Assembly (NCBI GenBank): GCA_948437895.1
Contig: CAOJKK010000009.1
Location: forward strand, 1-52,317
DNA: 52,317 bases
Reading direction: 5' to 3'
Origin: an uncultured Clostridium sp.
Lineage (GTDB): Bacteria; Bacillota; Clostridia; TANB77; CAG-508
Below the pieces are notes generated by a model. That model had not been told where the DNA came from, did no database searches, and was given only the letters and a program-made list of their open reading frames with translations. Position 1 is the stretch's first letter. Each line of letters starts with the position of its first letter. Below are positions 43,555 to 52,317 of this stretch, in pieces. Position numbers and translations under genes: made by a program.

Positions 43555-44704
43555 TTATTTACATACTTCTTCAAATATATTACTTAAGCATTGCATACTT
43601 AATATACATTGATCTAAAGTATTTCCTGTTGCACCTACCTCTATAATGCATGAACCTGTTGTTAAATGCTGGTTATATCTTGAATTTCTAATTATTATAG
43701 GTCTAAATAATCCTGGATACATTTCATTTGCTTTTTGTTGAATCTTTACTGCCATTTTCAAATTTTGTTTCCAGTTTGGATGTTCTAATCCTCCACCATC
43801 TGTGCCTATTACAAACATCATTTGTGCAGCATATTTATCATTTATTTTAACTGTTGGTGCATATTCGCTACTGCTTCCTACAGCATCTCTATGTAAGTCT
43901 ATTACTATTTGAGTATTTTTTCCTGTCAATAAATTTTGTATTGTTTCTAATGACCTCGCATATGACCCTGAATATGCAGGATAATCATGATATGTTGTGT
44001 TATGTGTTACATTAAAGCCTTTCTTTTTTAAATAATTTGTAAGTTCTGTTCCAACTCTTGCAACACTTTTATTCAAATCTGTGGTCCTAAAGTTTCCACT
44101 TGCTTCATACTCATATCCGTTTACTTGGAGTATAACTCTCACATGTATGTGTATGATATATTAAAACATCTTTTTTATTAGTTATTTCTATATTGGGTTC
44201 TAGCATTTCTTCTGTTATATCATAATCACTCTGATTATTTATTTTTACATTTCCATATGCTCCTGTAACTTTTGGTGTTATATTATTCTTTTCCACCGTT
44301 TCTGTGGTTGCATCTTTTGGAATTTCTCCTATTTGCTTTGCTAATTCTTCAGCATCATCTATTGTCAGCTCCTTTTCATCAATAACCAAATCAGTATTTT
44401 CAAAGATTGACCTATCAAATATACCTGCACCCATTGCTAATATATCTTGATTTGATATTATTTTTCTTTTAGTATCATCTGCTTTTTTGTATGAAAACAA
44501 AGACATCGATACATCTAAGCAGTCTAAAAAGCTATTTTTATTTATCTTATCCACACTACTCTCGATTCCCTTTTTAATTTTTTCTTGTTTATTTATATTT
44601 GCTCCATTGATTAAATGCATACATATATATATCAAACAAATTACAACACCTAATTTGATAGCATATTTAATAATATCCTTAACGTTTACTACCGCAATAT
44701 TCAT
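43555..44704 (-). CDS. spoIIP: Stage II sporulation protein P, read through a +1 shift at CGG
   Basis: The N-terminal frame has a membrane anchor (about 14-34) and a divergent region, and reaches VLIYHTHTCESYTPSK, the amidase zinc-binding opening. CGG (44117-44119) and a stop follow one codon later. Skipping the C joins GYEYEASGNFRTTDLNKSVARVG and the rest: QIVIDLHRDAVG (zinc ligand), FVIGTDGGG, HLTTGSCIIEVGATGN with the catalytic Glu. 382 residues, 3n+1 bases. SpoIIP is an amidase/transglycosylase of the engulfment machine (with SpoIID, SpoIIM) acting in the sporulation septum. The frame breaks between two essential halves of the catalytic domain, so the product requires the shift. Confidence 0.87.
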
Positions 44705-44769
44705 ATGTAACTCTCCTAAAAATAATCACTATTAATATATATTCATTAACTATGCCTAATATGTGAAAA

Positions 44770-44798
44770 AGAGCTACTTAGTTTTACTAAATAGCTCT
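44770..44798 (-). terminator. Intrinsic terminator after hisS
   Basis: A 13-bp stem AGAGCTATTTAGT/ACTAAGTAGCTCT with one U-G pair and a 3-nt loop, then TTTTT on the minus strand, about 18 bases after the stop at 44816. Confidence 0.85.
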
Positions 44799-44815
44799 AC
44801 TATATTCATCATTTA

Positions 44816-46127
44816 TTACTTTAACTTTTCTATTATATCTTCTATTTTCATTTGTTCTTGTGTTCCTTCTTGCATATCTTTTATAGTTAATACTCCAGAT
44901 TTTATTTCATCTTCTCCTATTACTATAACATATGGAATCCTAAGTCTATCAGCATATTTGAATTTTGCTTTTATCTTTCTATTGTCAAAATATATTTCTG
45001 TATTTATTCCAGCATTTCTTAAGTCATTTGCTACTTCTATAGATTTGCTTAAGTCATCTACCATTGATATTACTAAAACATCTGATATTGATTTCTTGTC
45101 TGTTTTAATTAATCCTATATCATTTAGTATAAAGAATAGTCTTGTAAGTCCTATTGACATTCCTACACCAGGTAATTCTTTATCTGTATAATATCCTGCT
45201 AAATCATTATATCTTCCACCAGAACATATACTACCAATTGATTTGTAGTCATTTAAAAATGTTTCATATACTGTTCCTGTATAGTAATCTAATCCTCTTG
45301 CTATACTTAAATCTATCTCAAAAGCTTCATCTGGCACATTAAATAATCTTATATGTTTAATTACCTCTTTTAATTCTTCTACACCTTTTGTGTATAATTC
45401 ATTATCTATTCCTAAAGCTTCTAATTTTTCAATTTTTTCATCAGTTGTTCCATCTATTTCTATAAAGCTAACTATTGTATTAATACTTTCTTCTTCCATT
45501 TTATAGTCATCTTTGAATATGGCAATAACTGTTTCTTTTCCTATCTTTTCTATCTTATCTATCGTTCTCATTATATCAACTGATTTTTCTTTTACATTTG
45601 CAGCTTCAAATAATCCATTTAATATTTTTCTATTGTTAATATGTATTGAGAAATTTTCTAGTCCTAAACTCTTAAATGTTTCATACATTATTGCGGGTAT
45701 TTCTGCATCATTTATTATATTTAACTCTCCATCCCCAATTACATCTATATCACATTGATAGAATTCACGAAACCTACCGACGCTGAGCTCTTTCTCCTCT
45801 ATATACTTTTCCTATTTGATATCTTCTAAATGGAAATGTAATTTGGTTATAGTATTCTGCTACATACTTTGCAAGAGGAACTGTTAGATCAAATCTTAAT
45901 GTTAAATTACTATCCCCTTTTGTAAAAGTATATAATTGTTTTTCTGTTTCTCCTCCTGCTTTTGCAAGAAGCACTTCTGAACTTTCAATTACTGGTGTAT
46001 CTATTGGTAAAAAACCAAATTTTTCATATGAACTTCTTATTTTATCCACCATTTGATTAAATAAAACTTGCTCATTTGGAAGTAGTTCCATAAATCCTGA
46101 TAATGTTTTCGGTTGCACTTTATTCAT
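44816..46127 (-). CDS. hisS: Histidyl-tRNA synthetase, read through a +1 shift at CGG
   Basis: The first frame covers motif 1 and reaches motif 2 as YRGERAQR, then CGG (45777-45779) is followed directly by TAG. Skipping the C gives [18 protein letters not shown], completing the motif 2 loop that binds ATP and the tRNA acceptor end. The second frame carries [39 protein letters not shown] (motif 3) and a C-terminal anticodon-binding domain. 436 residues, normal for HisRS; 3n+1 bases. An essential enzyme, so loss of function is improbable unless another hisS exists. It is the last gene of recJ-rsh-MBL-hisS. Confidence 0.92.
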
Positions 46128-46154
46128 AATATTCTCCTCTCTAAGTTTTAAATT

Positions 46155-46210
46155 TCACATCTGTCCCCTTTGGGACAAAATGTCCCACTAAGAAACGTCC
46201 CTTTTGGGAC
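46155..46210 (-). repeat. GGGAC palindromic repeat, copy 2
   Basis: The same two-hairpin element as at 38174-38214: GGGACAAAATGTCCCA and GTCCCTTTTGGGAC, extended by a third GTCCCCTTTGGGAC arm. It starts two bases after the stop of the MBL hydrolase gene, before hisS. Confidence 0.75.
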
Positions 46211-46211
46211 A

Positions 46212-46859
46212 TTAATATTCTTTTGGTCTTAATTCTAAATATATTGGTTCTTCTTCTTTTACCATTGTTGATTTCCCATGTCCTGGATAAATTATTGTGT
46301 CTTCTGGAAGTGTCATAATTCTTTCTGTTATGGAATTTATTACATCTTCAAAACTTCCTGTAGGTAAATCTGTTCTTCCCCATGTTCCTCTAAATATTGT
46401 GTCTCCTGAGAAAAGCATCTTCTCATTTTCTAAGTACAAACAAATTCCACCTTTTGTGTGTCCTGGTGTATGAAGGACTTTAAACTCTATATCTCCTATA
46501 TGGATTAAATCGTTATCATTTAGCCTAGAGTCTGCTTCTAAACTAATTCTTCCAAGCCCAATATAATCTGCTAAATTGACATTAGGATTTTTTAATCCTT
46601 CTGCATCTTCTATATGGATTAATACTTTTCCTCCATATCTTTCTTTTAGTTCTTTTACTCCAGCTATATGGTCTCCATGGCAATGTGTTAGTAATATATA
46701 TTTTACATTTGCTTGTAGTGTGTCTAACATTTCTGCAATTTGATTTACATTTCCACCTGGATCAATTACCATTGTTTCTTTCGTTTTCTCATCTTGAATT
46801 ATATAGCAATTTGTTTCTCCCACCATTGGAAGTTCTAATTTAATTCTCTTTAGTATCAT
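46212..46859 (-). CDS. Metallo-beta-lactamase-fold hydrolase (glyoxalase II-like)
   Basis: 215 residues. The metal site is complete: THCHGDHIAG (HxHxDH) near residue 57, LHTPGHTKGG, FSGDTIF and the last His in YPGHGKST. Related proteins are labelled hydroxyacylglutathione hydrolase or YcbL; with no glutathione pathway visible, the substrate is open. It sits between the (p)ppGpp synthetase and hisS in the recJ-rsh operon, as in many clostridia. The gene stop abuts a GGGAC repeat. Confidence 0.93.
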   Translation of the reverse strand: MILKRIKLELPMVGETNCYIIQDEKTKETMVIDPGGNVNQIAEMLDTLQANVKYILLTHCHGDHIAGVKELKERYGGKVLIHIEDAEGLKNPNVNLADYIGLGRISLEADSRLNDNDLIHIGDIEFKVLHTPGHTKGGICLYLENEKMLFSGDTIFRGTWGRTDLPTGSFEDVINSITERIMTLPEDTIIYPGHGKSTMVKEEEPIYLELRPKEY

Positions 46860-46871
46860 TTTTACCCTTCC

Positions 46872-49073
46872 TTATTTTTTACGTTTTACTTCATATACAC
46901 TATCAACTTTTCTAATAGCTTTTATAACATTACTTAATTGATCTATATTTTCTACTTCAACTGTAACCTCAATAGTTGCAATTCTTTCTTTACTTGTTTT
47001 AGTATTTACTCCCATTATATTAATTTTTTGTGAAGTAATTTCTTTTACAACATCTGAAAGAAGTCCTGTTCTATCATTTGAGAATATTTCAATATCAACA
47101 TTATATGCTCCTTCAGTCTTTTCATTATACCATTCAACATCAATTATTCTATTCTCATCTTGTAGTAAGTCTTCAATATTTACACAGTCAGTTCTATGAA
47201 TAGATACTCCTCTTCCTTTTGTAATATATCCTATTATTTCGTCACCTGGAACTGGATTACAACATCTTGAAAATTTAACTAAGCAATTGTCTATTCCTTT
47301 TACAATTACACCTGATTTTGGTGGTTTTCTTACAGTATTTTTTCGTGCTGTTAATTCTTGCAGTTTTTCTTCAATTATTTCCTCTTGATGTTCTTTTTTA
47401 TATTCTTCTAAAAGTCTTGTTATTATTTTACCTGGTGATATTGCACCAAACCCAATGCTTGCAAACATATCATCAGTATTAGTATAATGATATCTTTCAA
47501 GTACATTGTTAACCCATTCAGTTTTAAATAAATCTGCGTGGCTCATTCCGATTCTTTTTATTTCTTTGTCAAGAGTTTCTTTTCCTCTTATAATGTTTTC
47601 TTCTCTTTCTGCCTTTTTAAACCATTGTGATATCTTAGTTTTTGCACTTGAACTTTTTACGAATTTTAGCCAATCTCTACTTGGTCCTTTTGGAGTATCT
47701 GATGTTACAATTTCTACTATATCTCCACTTTTTAATTTTGTAACTATTGGCATCATTTTACTGTTTATTTTACATCCAATCATTTTATGTCCAACTTCTG
47801 CATGGATTGAATATGCAAAATCTATTGGTGTTGCATCTCTTGGAAGTGTTTTTATTTCTCCTCTTGGTGTAAATACATATACCTCATCTTCAAATAGCTC
47901 TGTTTTTAATGTTTTTAAGAACTCATCAGGATCTTGCATATCTTTTTGCCATTCTAGTGTTTCTCTAAGCCATGCAAGTTTATCTTCTGTAACTACTACA
48001 TTAGATTTTTTACCTGAGTTATTGTTTGCTTCTTTATATGCCCAGTGAGCAGCTATACCAAATTCAGCTATTTGGTGCATGTCCCATGTACGTACTTGTA
48101 CTTCAAATGGTGTTCCATTTGGTCCAAGAAGTGTTGTATGTATTGATTGATACATATTTGGTTTTGGCACTGCTATATAGTCTTTAAAACGTCCTGGCAT
48201 AGGTGTATATAAATCGTGTACTACACCTAGTGCTGCATAACAGTCTTTTACAGAATTTACTATTATACGAAGTGCAAATAAATCATATACTTGGTCTAAA
48301 GTTATATTATCTCTTTTCATTTTTCTGTATATACTATATAAATGTTTTGCTCTTCCTTTTATTTCCGCTTCTATGTTTTCTTTTTGTAATGAGACTTGTA
48401 TTTCATCCATAATTTTTTCTATAAATTCTAAACGTTCTTCTCTCTTTTTCTCTATTCCTTCAACAAGTTCCCTATATTCCTCTGGATATAAATATCTAAA
48501 ACCTAAATCTTCTAGTTCCCATTTTAAAGAATATATACCAAGTCTATTTGCAAGTGGTGCATATAGATCCATTGTTTCTTTAGCATTCGCGATTTGTCTA
48601 TCTCTTTTTAAATGTTTTAAAGTTCTCATATTATGAAGCCTATCTGCAAGTTTTATAAGTATTACTCTTATATCTTTTCCCATTGCTAAAAACATTTTTC
48701 TATAGTTTTCAACTTGTTGTTCTTCTATACTAGAATATTGGATTTTACCAAGTTTTGTTACACCATCTACCATATCTGCTACTTCTTGTCCAAATTCTTT
48801 TACTAAATCCTCATGTGTAACTTCTGTATCTTCTACAACATCATGTAATAGTGCTGCACATATTGTACTATCATCTAATTCTAGATCTGCTAATATATAT
48901 GATACAGATAACGGATGTATTATATACTCTTCTCCAGACATTCTTTTTTGCTCTTTATGATTAGCTTTTGCATAGTCATATGCTTTTTGTATTAAGTCAC
49001 TATCTGATTTAGCATTGTTTTTTTTCATTTTCCCAATGACTTTTTCTATAGTAATTTCTTCTTTGTTTTGCAT
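46872..49073 (-). CDS. relA: Bifunctional (p)ppGpp synthetase/hydrolase (Rel/SpoT family)
   Basis: 733 residues, full length. The N-terminal HD hydrolase domain is intact, with HPLSVSYILADL and ALLHDVVEDT (HD) near residue 75 and a conserved ADRLHNMRT. The synthetase domain follows (KRDNITLDQVYDLFALRII, GRFKDYIAVPKPNMYQSIHTTLLGPNG), then TGS (FTPRGEIKTLPRDATPIDFAYSIHAEVGHKMIG) and a C-terminal ACT domain. The presence of both HD and synthetase residues indicates a bifunctional Rel. It follows recJ by 17 bases. Confidence 0.97.
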   Translation of the reverse strand: MQNKEEITIEKVIGKMKKNNAKSDSDLIQKAYDYAKANHKEQKRMSGEEYIIHPLSVSYILADLELDDSTICAALLHDVVEDTEVTHEDLVKEFGQEVADMVDGVTKLGKIQYSSIEEQQVENYRKMFLAMGKDIRVILIKLADRLHNMRTLKHLKRDRQIANAKETMDLYAPLANRLGIYSLKWELEDLGFRYLYPEEYRELVEGIEKKREERLEFIEKIMDEIQVSLQKENIEAEIKGRAKHLYSIYRKMKRDNITLDQVYDLFALRIIVNSVKDCYAALGVVHDLYTPMPGRFKDYIAVPKPNMYQSIHTTLLGPNGTPFEVQVRTWDMHQIAEFGIAAHWAYKEANNNSGKKSNVVVTEDKLAWLRETLEWQKDMQDPDEFLKTLKTELFEDEVYVFTPRGEIKTLPRDATPIDFAYSIHAEVGHKMIGCKINSKMMPIVTKLKSGDIVEIVTSDTPKGPSRDWLKFVKSSSAKTKISQWFKKAEREENIIRGKETLDKEIKRIGMSHADLFKTEWVNNVLERYHYTNTDDMFASIGFGAISPGKIITRLLEEYKKEHQEEIIEEKLQELTARKNTVRKPPKSGVIVKGIDNCLVKFSRCCNPVPGDEIIGYITKGRGVSIHRTDCVNIEDLLQDENRIIDVEWYNEKTEGAYNVDIEIFSNDRTGLLSDVVKEITSQKINIMGVNTKTSKERIATIEVTVEVENIDQLSNVIKAIRKVDSVYEVKRKK

Positions 49074-49090
49074 ATTATTTCCTTTCCATC

Positions 49091-50780
49091 CTAAATTGAT
49101 TTCATTATATCTTTTATATTAATTTGGACAATTTCTTGATTTCCAAAGTTATTTATTTCTAGCACTCCTGCTACATCTATTTTATCCCCTAATGTATATT
49201 CTTCTGATAAATTACCTAAATTAAATCCTATTGCATTTATTAGTAAATTATCATCTTTTAAAGTTAATTTTAGATGTTTTCCTTCTGATAAAGCTCTTAT
49301 AGAATCTATTTTTAGATTTTTATATACAAATATTGGTGTTTTGTTCTTCTCTCCAAATGGTTCTAGTTTTTCTATTTCTTTAACGGTTTCCTTACTTATA
49401 TCTTTTGAAGTTATTACTCCATCTATTTTTATAACTGGTATAATATCTTTTATATCTTGTTCAATTGCGATTTTCTCAAATTTTTCTTTAAATTTATGAT
49501 ACATATCTTTTTTTAGAGAAACTCCAACTGCCATTTCATGTCCACCATATTTCTCTAAATACTCACTAGACGCTACTAATGCTCCATGCAAGTCAAATCC
49601 CGGAAGGCTTCTTCCTGAACCTTTTCCTTCATCTCCCTCAAAACATATAAGTATTGTTGGTTTGAAGAATTTCTCTGCTATCTTTGATGCAACTATTCCA
49701 ATTACTCCATGATGCCACTCATCTCCACATAGCACTATACTGCTCAAATTATTTATATCTTCTTTTTCAAGTTCTGAAATTGCTTGTTCAAAAATCTCTT
49801 TTTCTTTTGTTTGTCTTTCTGCATTGTATTTATTAAGCTTTGTTGTTATTTCTTTTGCTTCTTCTATATTATCTGTTAAAAACAGTTTTAATGCTTCATT
49901 TTGATATCCCATTCTTCCACATGCATTAATTCTAGGAGCTACTCCAAATGAGATTGTAGTAGAATCCACTTTTTTATATCCTGATTCAATTATTAATGTT
50001 CTAAGCCCTATGTTTTTAGTTTGCGCAATTAACATTAAACCTAATTTTGCAATAACTCTATTTTCATCAACTAATGGAACTATATCTGATATTGTTCCAA
50101 CACATACTATATCTAAATATTTTAGATATTCTTTATCATCTAATCCTAATCTTATAGATATTGCTTGTATTAATTTAAAAACAACTCCGGCACCCTGCAA
50201 GTCCTCTGAATGGATATTTATTATCTTTTCTTTTTGCATCAATTACAGCTAGTGCATTTGGAAGTTCTTCTAATTGCTCATGGTGGTCTGTTATTATTGT
50301 ATCTATACCAAGTTTGTTACAAAGTTCTATTTCCTCTACTCCTGATATTCCACAATCAACTGTTATCATTAGTGTGTATTTTTGATTAACTATATCTTCA
50401 ATTGCTTCTTTATTTAATCCATATCCTTCTTCTAATCTATTTGGAATATGGTAACCTACATCTAATCCTCTTTCTGCCAAGAACTTCTTAAGTACGGTCG
50501 TACTTGTTATTCCATCTACATCATAATCTCCATATATGATTACTTTTTCTTTATTTTCTATTGCTTTTATTATTCTATTTACTGCTATTTCCATATCTGG
50601 CATTAAAAAAGGATCATAAAAGTCATTTCTTGTAGGATTTAAAAATATTTTTATTTCTCCATCTTCAACTATATCTCTATTTACTAATATTTTTGCAAGT
50701 AATTTAGAAACATTAAATTTATTTGATATTTCTTCTACTTTTTCTTCCTGAGCTTCATAATATTCCCACTTCTTATTCAT
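49091..50780 (-). CDS. recJ: Single-stranded-DNA exonuclease RecJ, read through a +1 shift at CGG
   Basis: The first frame has DHH motifs YGDYDVDGITST, VDCGISG and TDHHEQLEELPNALAVIDAKRKDNKYPFRGLAG, then TGC, CGG (50187-50189) and a stop four codons on. Skipping the C gives LAGCGVVFKLIQAI, the conserved RecJ block (LAGxGVAFKL). The second frame continues with SFGVAPRINACGRMG, GRSLPGFDLHGAL and GGHEMAVGVS (DHHA1), then the OB domain. 562 residues, family-typical; 3n+1 bases. RecJ is a 5'-3' exonuclease in recombination and repair. An extra base elsewhere in GCAGGGTGCC could also explain the break, but only the C rule fits all seven genes. Confidence 0.9.
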
Positions 50781-50897
50781 AAAATCTCCCTAAAATAAAC
50801 AATTTGTTTTATTATATATCTTTTTCTTATATTTTAAAAGGGGTTTTAGTTATTTTTTTGTTGGATTTAAATTACTAATAAACCAGAACTTCACAAA

Positions 50898-50936
50898 AAA
50901 ATACCAACTAATTTTATAAAAAATTAGTGGTATTCT
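50898..50936 (-). terminator. Terminator after the LRR gene
   Basis: A stem of about 15 bp with one bulged A (AATACCACTAATTT with AAATTAGTTGGTATT) and a short loop, then TTTTTTT on the minus strand. It precedes recJ and closes the LRR transcript. Confidence 0.75.
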
Positions 50937-50946
50937 TTAATAATAT

Positions 50947-52317
50947 CTAATTAGTTAATTTTTCTATGTTTGCTCCCTTAGCTCCCCATGGTGCTCCTTC
51001 TGGTATTGGATTGTTACCTGGTGCAAAATATATGTTTCCCATGACTCCATATGGTGCATCAAATGCTCGTGGCCCAATATATACTACACTATTTGGTATT
51101 GTAATAGAATTTGTACCATATGATGTTAATACACTTTCCCAGAATGCCAGTTCTTCTATTCTCTCAAGACCCTCTTGCAGTATTATTTCCTTTACAGTAC
51201 ATAAGTAAAAAGCACAACTATCTATAACCTTTACTGAACTAGGTACAGTATAAGAAGAGGTTTCTCTCAATTCAGGATATTGTATTAATCTAGTCTTATC
51301 TTTGTTAAATAGTATTCCATTCTCACTACTATAATTTTTATTATTTTCATCAACTTCTATTTCCACAATAGATTTAAGAAAGGCTCCTTCGCCTATACTT
51401 TCTACACTTTCTGGAATTATTATCTTAGCTAACTTAGACACATCATTTCCACTAGCAAACGCAAGGTTACCAATAACTCTTAAACTGCTAGATAAGTTAA
51501 CCTTCTCTAAATTAGGACAGTCATAGAAAGCTTCATCTCCTATCCTCTCTACTGCTCCTAGTGTTATTTCATTAATCCTATTGCAATTATAAAATGCTTT
51601 ATTTCCTATAGAAGTAATTGAATTTGGAATAATTACTCGATCCATCCCTCTTCCACTTAATAAATTGTCTCCAACACCTATTATCTTTTCATTTCCTATT
51701 TTATATGGTATTGCTATTTCTTTTATTTCTCCACCTAAATTACATTTCGTTATTGTTCCTTCTCCATTTGTTACCCAGTTTTTATCTCCTGTTCCTAAAA
51801 AGAATTCATAATTATTATCTATTATATTGCTACAATCTATTTTTTCTCTTGCTAACTCCTGTCCTGTTATTGATTTTATTACTAGCTCATAATTTCCTTT
51901 TTCTTTAAAATTATATTCTTTACTATCATTTAGTCCAATACCATATATACTTGCTTTTATATCTTTTATAGTTCCATCTTTGTATATATATGCTATCCAA
52001 GAATTCGAGCATATCTCTTTTTCTGTTGTCTCTCCAAAGTTTTCCTCGTAAAACAGCTCTATAAACTCCTCTTCTGTTGTAATATTTATATCCATCTCTT
52101 TATTAGCAAACTCTATTAACTTTTGGTATAATTCTGCTTTTGTACTAACACCATTCATCTCTATTCCGTAAAAGAATTCTTCCATAATTGCCTTTACTAT
52201 CTCTTTATTTGCTTCATCTTGTATCCACTCTTCTAAATTATCATGTACTACTGTTCCATTATTTTCCTTTACATTAGCATAATTTATATAAAATGTTAAA
52301 AATCCTTCTATTATCTC
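50947..52317 (-). CDS. BspA-type leucine-rich repeat protein (N-terminus beyond the window)
   Basis: The frame stays open from the ATG at 52185 to the window edge, with 44 further codons and no stop, so the listed ATG is probably internal and the gene is cut off. Visible: about 190 N-terminal residues with IEGFLTFYINYANVKENN, a WIAYIYKDGT segment and IKASIYGIGL. Five or six LRR_5 repeats follow from about residue 150 of the visible part, with the phasing IGxxAFxxCxxLxxVxLPxSVxxIG: SITSIGNKAFYNCN, IGDEAFYDCPNLEKVNL, SVESIGEGAFLKS, SSVKVIDSCAF and SVVYIGPRAF. Such repeats occur in surface proteins of gut anaerobes that bind host or matrix. No CGG is used in frame. Confidence 0.85.
   Translation of the reverse strand, partial: EIIEGFLTFYINYANVKENNGTVVHDNLEEWIQDEANKEIVKAIMEEFFYGIEMNGVSTKAELYQKLIEFANKEMDINITTEEEFIELFYEENFGETTEKEICSNSWIAYIYKDGTIKDIKASIYGIGLNDSKEYNFKEKGNYELVIKSITGQELAREKIDCSNIIDNNYEFFLGTGDKNWVTNGEGTITKCNLGGEIKEIAIPYKIGNEKIIGVGDNLLSGRGMDRVIIPNSITSIGNKAFYNCNRINEITLGAVERIGDEAFYDCPNLEKVNLSSSLRVIGNLAFASGNDVSKLAKIIIPESVESIGEGAFLKSIVEIEVDENNKNYSSENGILFNKDKTRLIQYPELRETSSYTVPSSVKVIDSCAFYLCTVKEIILQEGLERIEELAFWESVLTSYGTNSITIPNSVVYIGPRAFDAPYGVMGNIYFAPGNNPIPEGAPWGAKGANIEKLTN

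Noticed and set aside
46128-46211. T-box leader for hisS
   Set aside because: Only 84 bases, occupied by the GGGAC repeat; no specifier loop or antiterminator seen.
2515-50189. Random sequencing or assembly indels as the cause of the split genes
   Set aside because: All seven are C before GG, all in phase 0, all at a conserved Gly, with no shared homopolymer. One other break (21775) lacks these features and may indeed be an indel. Not excluded for any single site without reads.
1-52317. CRISPR array, prophage or insertion sequence
   Set aside because: No regularly spaced repeats, transposase, integrase or phage structural genes are present.

Overview
The window comes from a low-GC, Gram-positive, spore-forming Clostridia-type bacterium. 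The evidence is A/T-rich third positions with AGA as the main Arg codon, strong AGGAGG-type ribosome binding sites, SpoIIP and SleB sporulation/germination proteins, Asp23/AmaP/DUF2273 envelope proteins, AdhE fermentation and a clostridial UPF0182 protein. The type-IV-pilin-like leader on a formylglycine-enzyme-like protein recalls uncultured gut Clostridia; that is an impression, not a placement. Nearly all genes lie on the minus strand. Plus-strand genes occur only at 18.3-22.3 kb and 34.9-36.2 kb.

Layout by coordinate: 1-2.6 kb holds a partial typA, then an Asp23-like NTPase, cmk and plsC. 2.7-5.5 kb holds a polysaccharide glycosyltransferase and a pilin-leader/FGE-like protein. 5.6-8.2 kb is pnp and rpsO with structured leaders. 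8.3-14.4 kb has DUF5665, UPF0182, ftsY, an M19 dipeptidase and a DUF4393 (Abi-alpha-like) protein. 14.6-18.2 kb has tRNA-Thr, a cadherin-like surface protein, a dockerin-bearing glucosaminidase and a 55-aa Cys/Gly protein. 18.3-25 kb is aldehyde/alcohol metabolism (Fe-ADH, ALDH, adhE) around an S1-domain gene that appears broken. 25-28.3 kb has a zinc-ribbon membrane protein, a PD-(D/E)XK intron-type endonuclease, tRNA-Tyr carrying a group I intron, tRNA-Met, folA and thyA. 28.4-34.7 kb has a coiled-coil protein, a TetR/acyl-carrier/acyl-ligase module, an M24 peptidase, a prepilin peptidase and yqeG. 34.9-38.1 kb has an MFS transporter, sleB and two small membrane-protein genes with duplicated leaders. 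38.2-44.7 kb is the run spoIIP-asp23-amaP-DUF2273-nusB-xseA-orf-xseB-fhs. 44.8-50.8 kb is recJ-rsh-MBL hydrolase-hisS. A BspA-type leucine-rich-repeat gene runs off the right edge.

The main discovery candidate is translational. Seven otherwise intact genes are each interrupted once, always by the same event: an in-frame CGG codon where the family has Gly. Skipping the C restores the conserved frame with GGA or GGT. The seven are the Asp23-like NTPase, the FGE-like protein, the M24 peptidase, yqeG, spoIIP, hisS and recJ. All fused lengths are 3n+1. I searched every annotated CDS by eye for in-frame CGG and found only one other, in the broken S1 gene. About 45 out-of-phase CGG trinucleotides cause no disruption. 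This fits CGG acting as an unassigned codon that triggers +1 frameshifting, or quadruplet CGGN decoding, in this lineage. It fits random mutation or sequencing error poorly.

A second candidate is a pair of tandem transcription units (36.98-38.08 kb). Each encodes a small membrane protein behind a homologous three-hairpin leader. The leader loop GGGCAG is perfectly complementary to the terminator loop CTGCCC of the same transcript, suggesting a 5'-3' kissing-loop control element. Other notable items are the tRNA-Tyr group I intron with its endonuclease-like ORF outside the intron, two genes whose ribosome binding site is built into the 3' arm of the preceding terminator, and a dispersed GGGAC palindromic repeat abutting stop codons.
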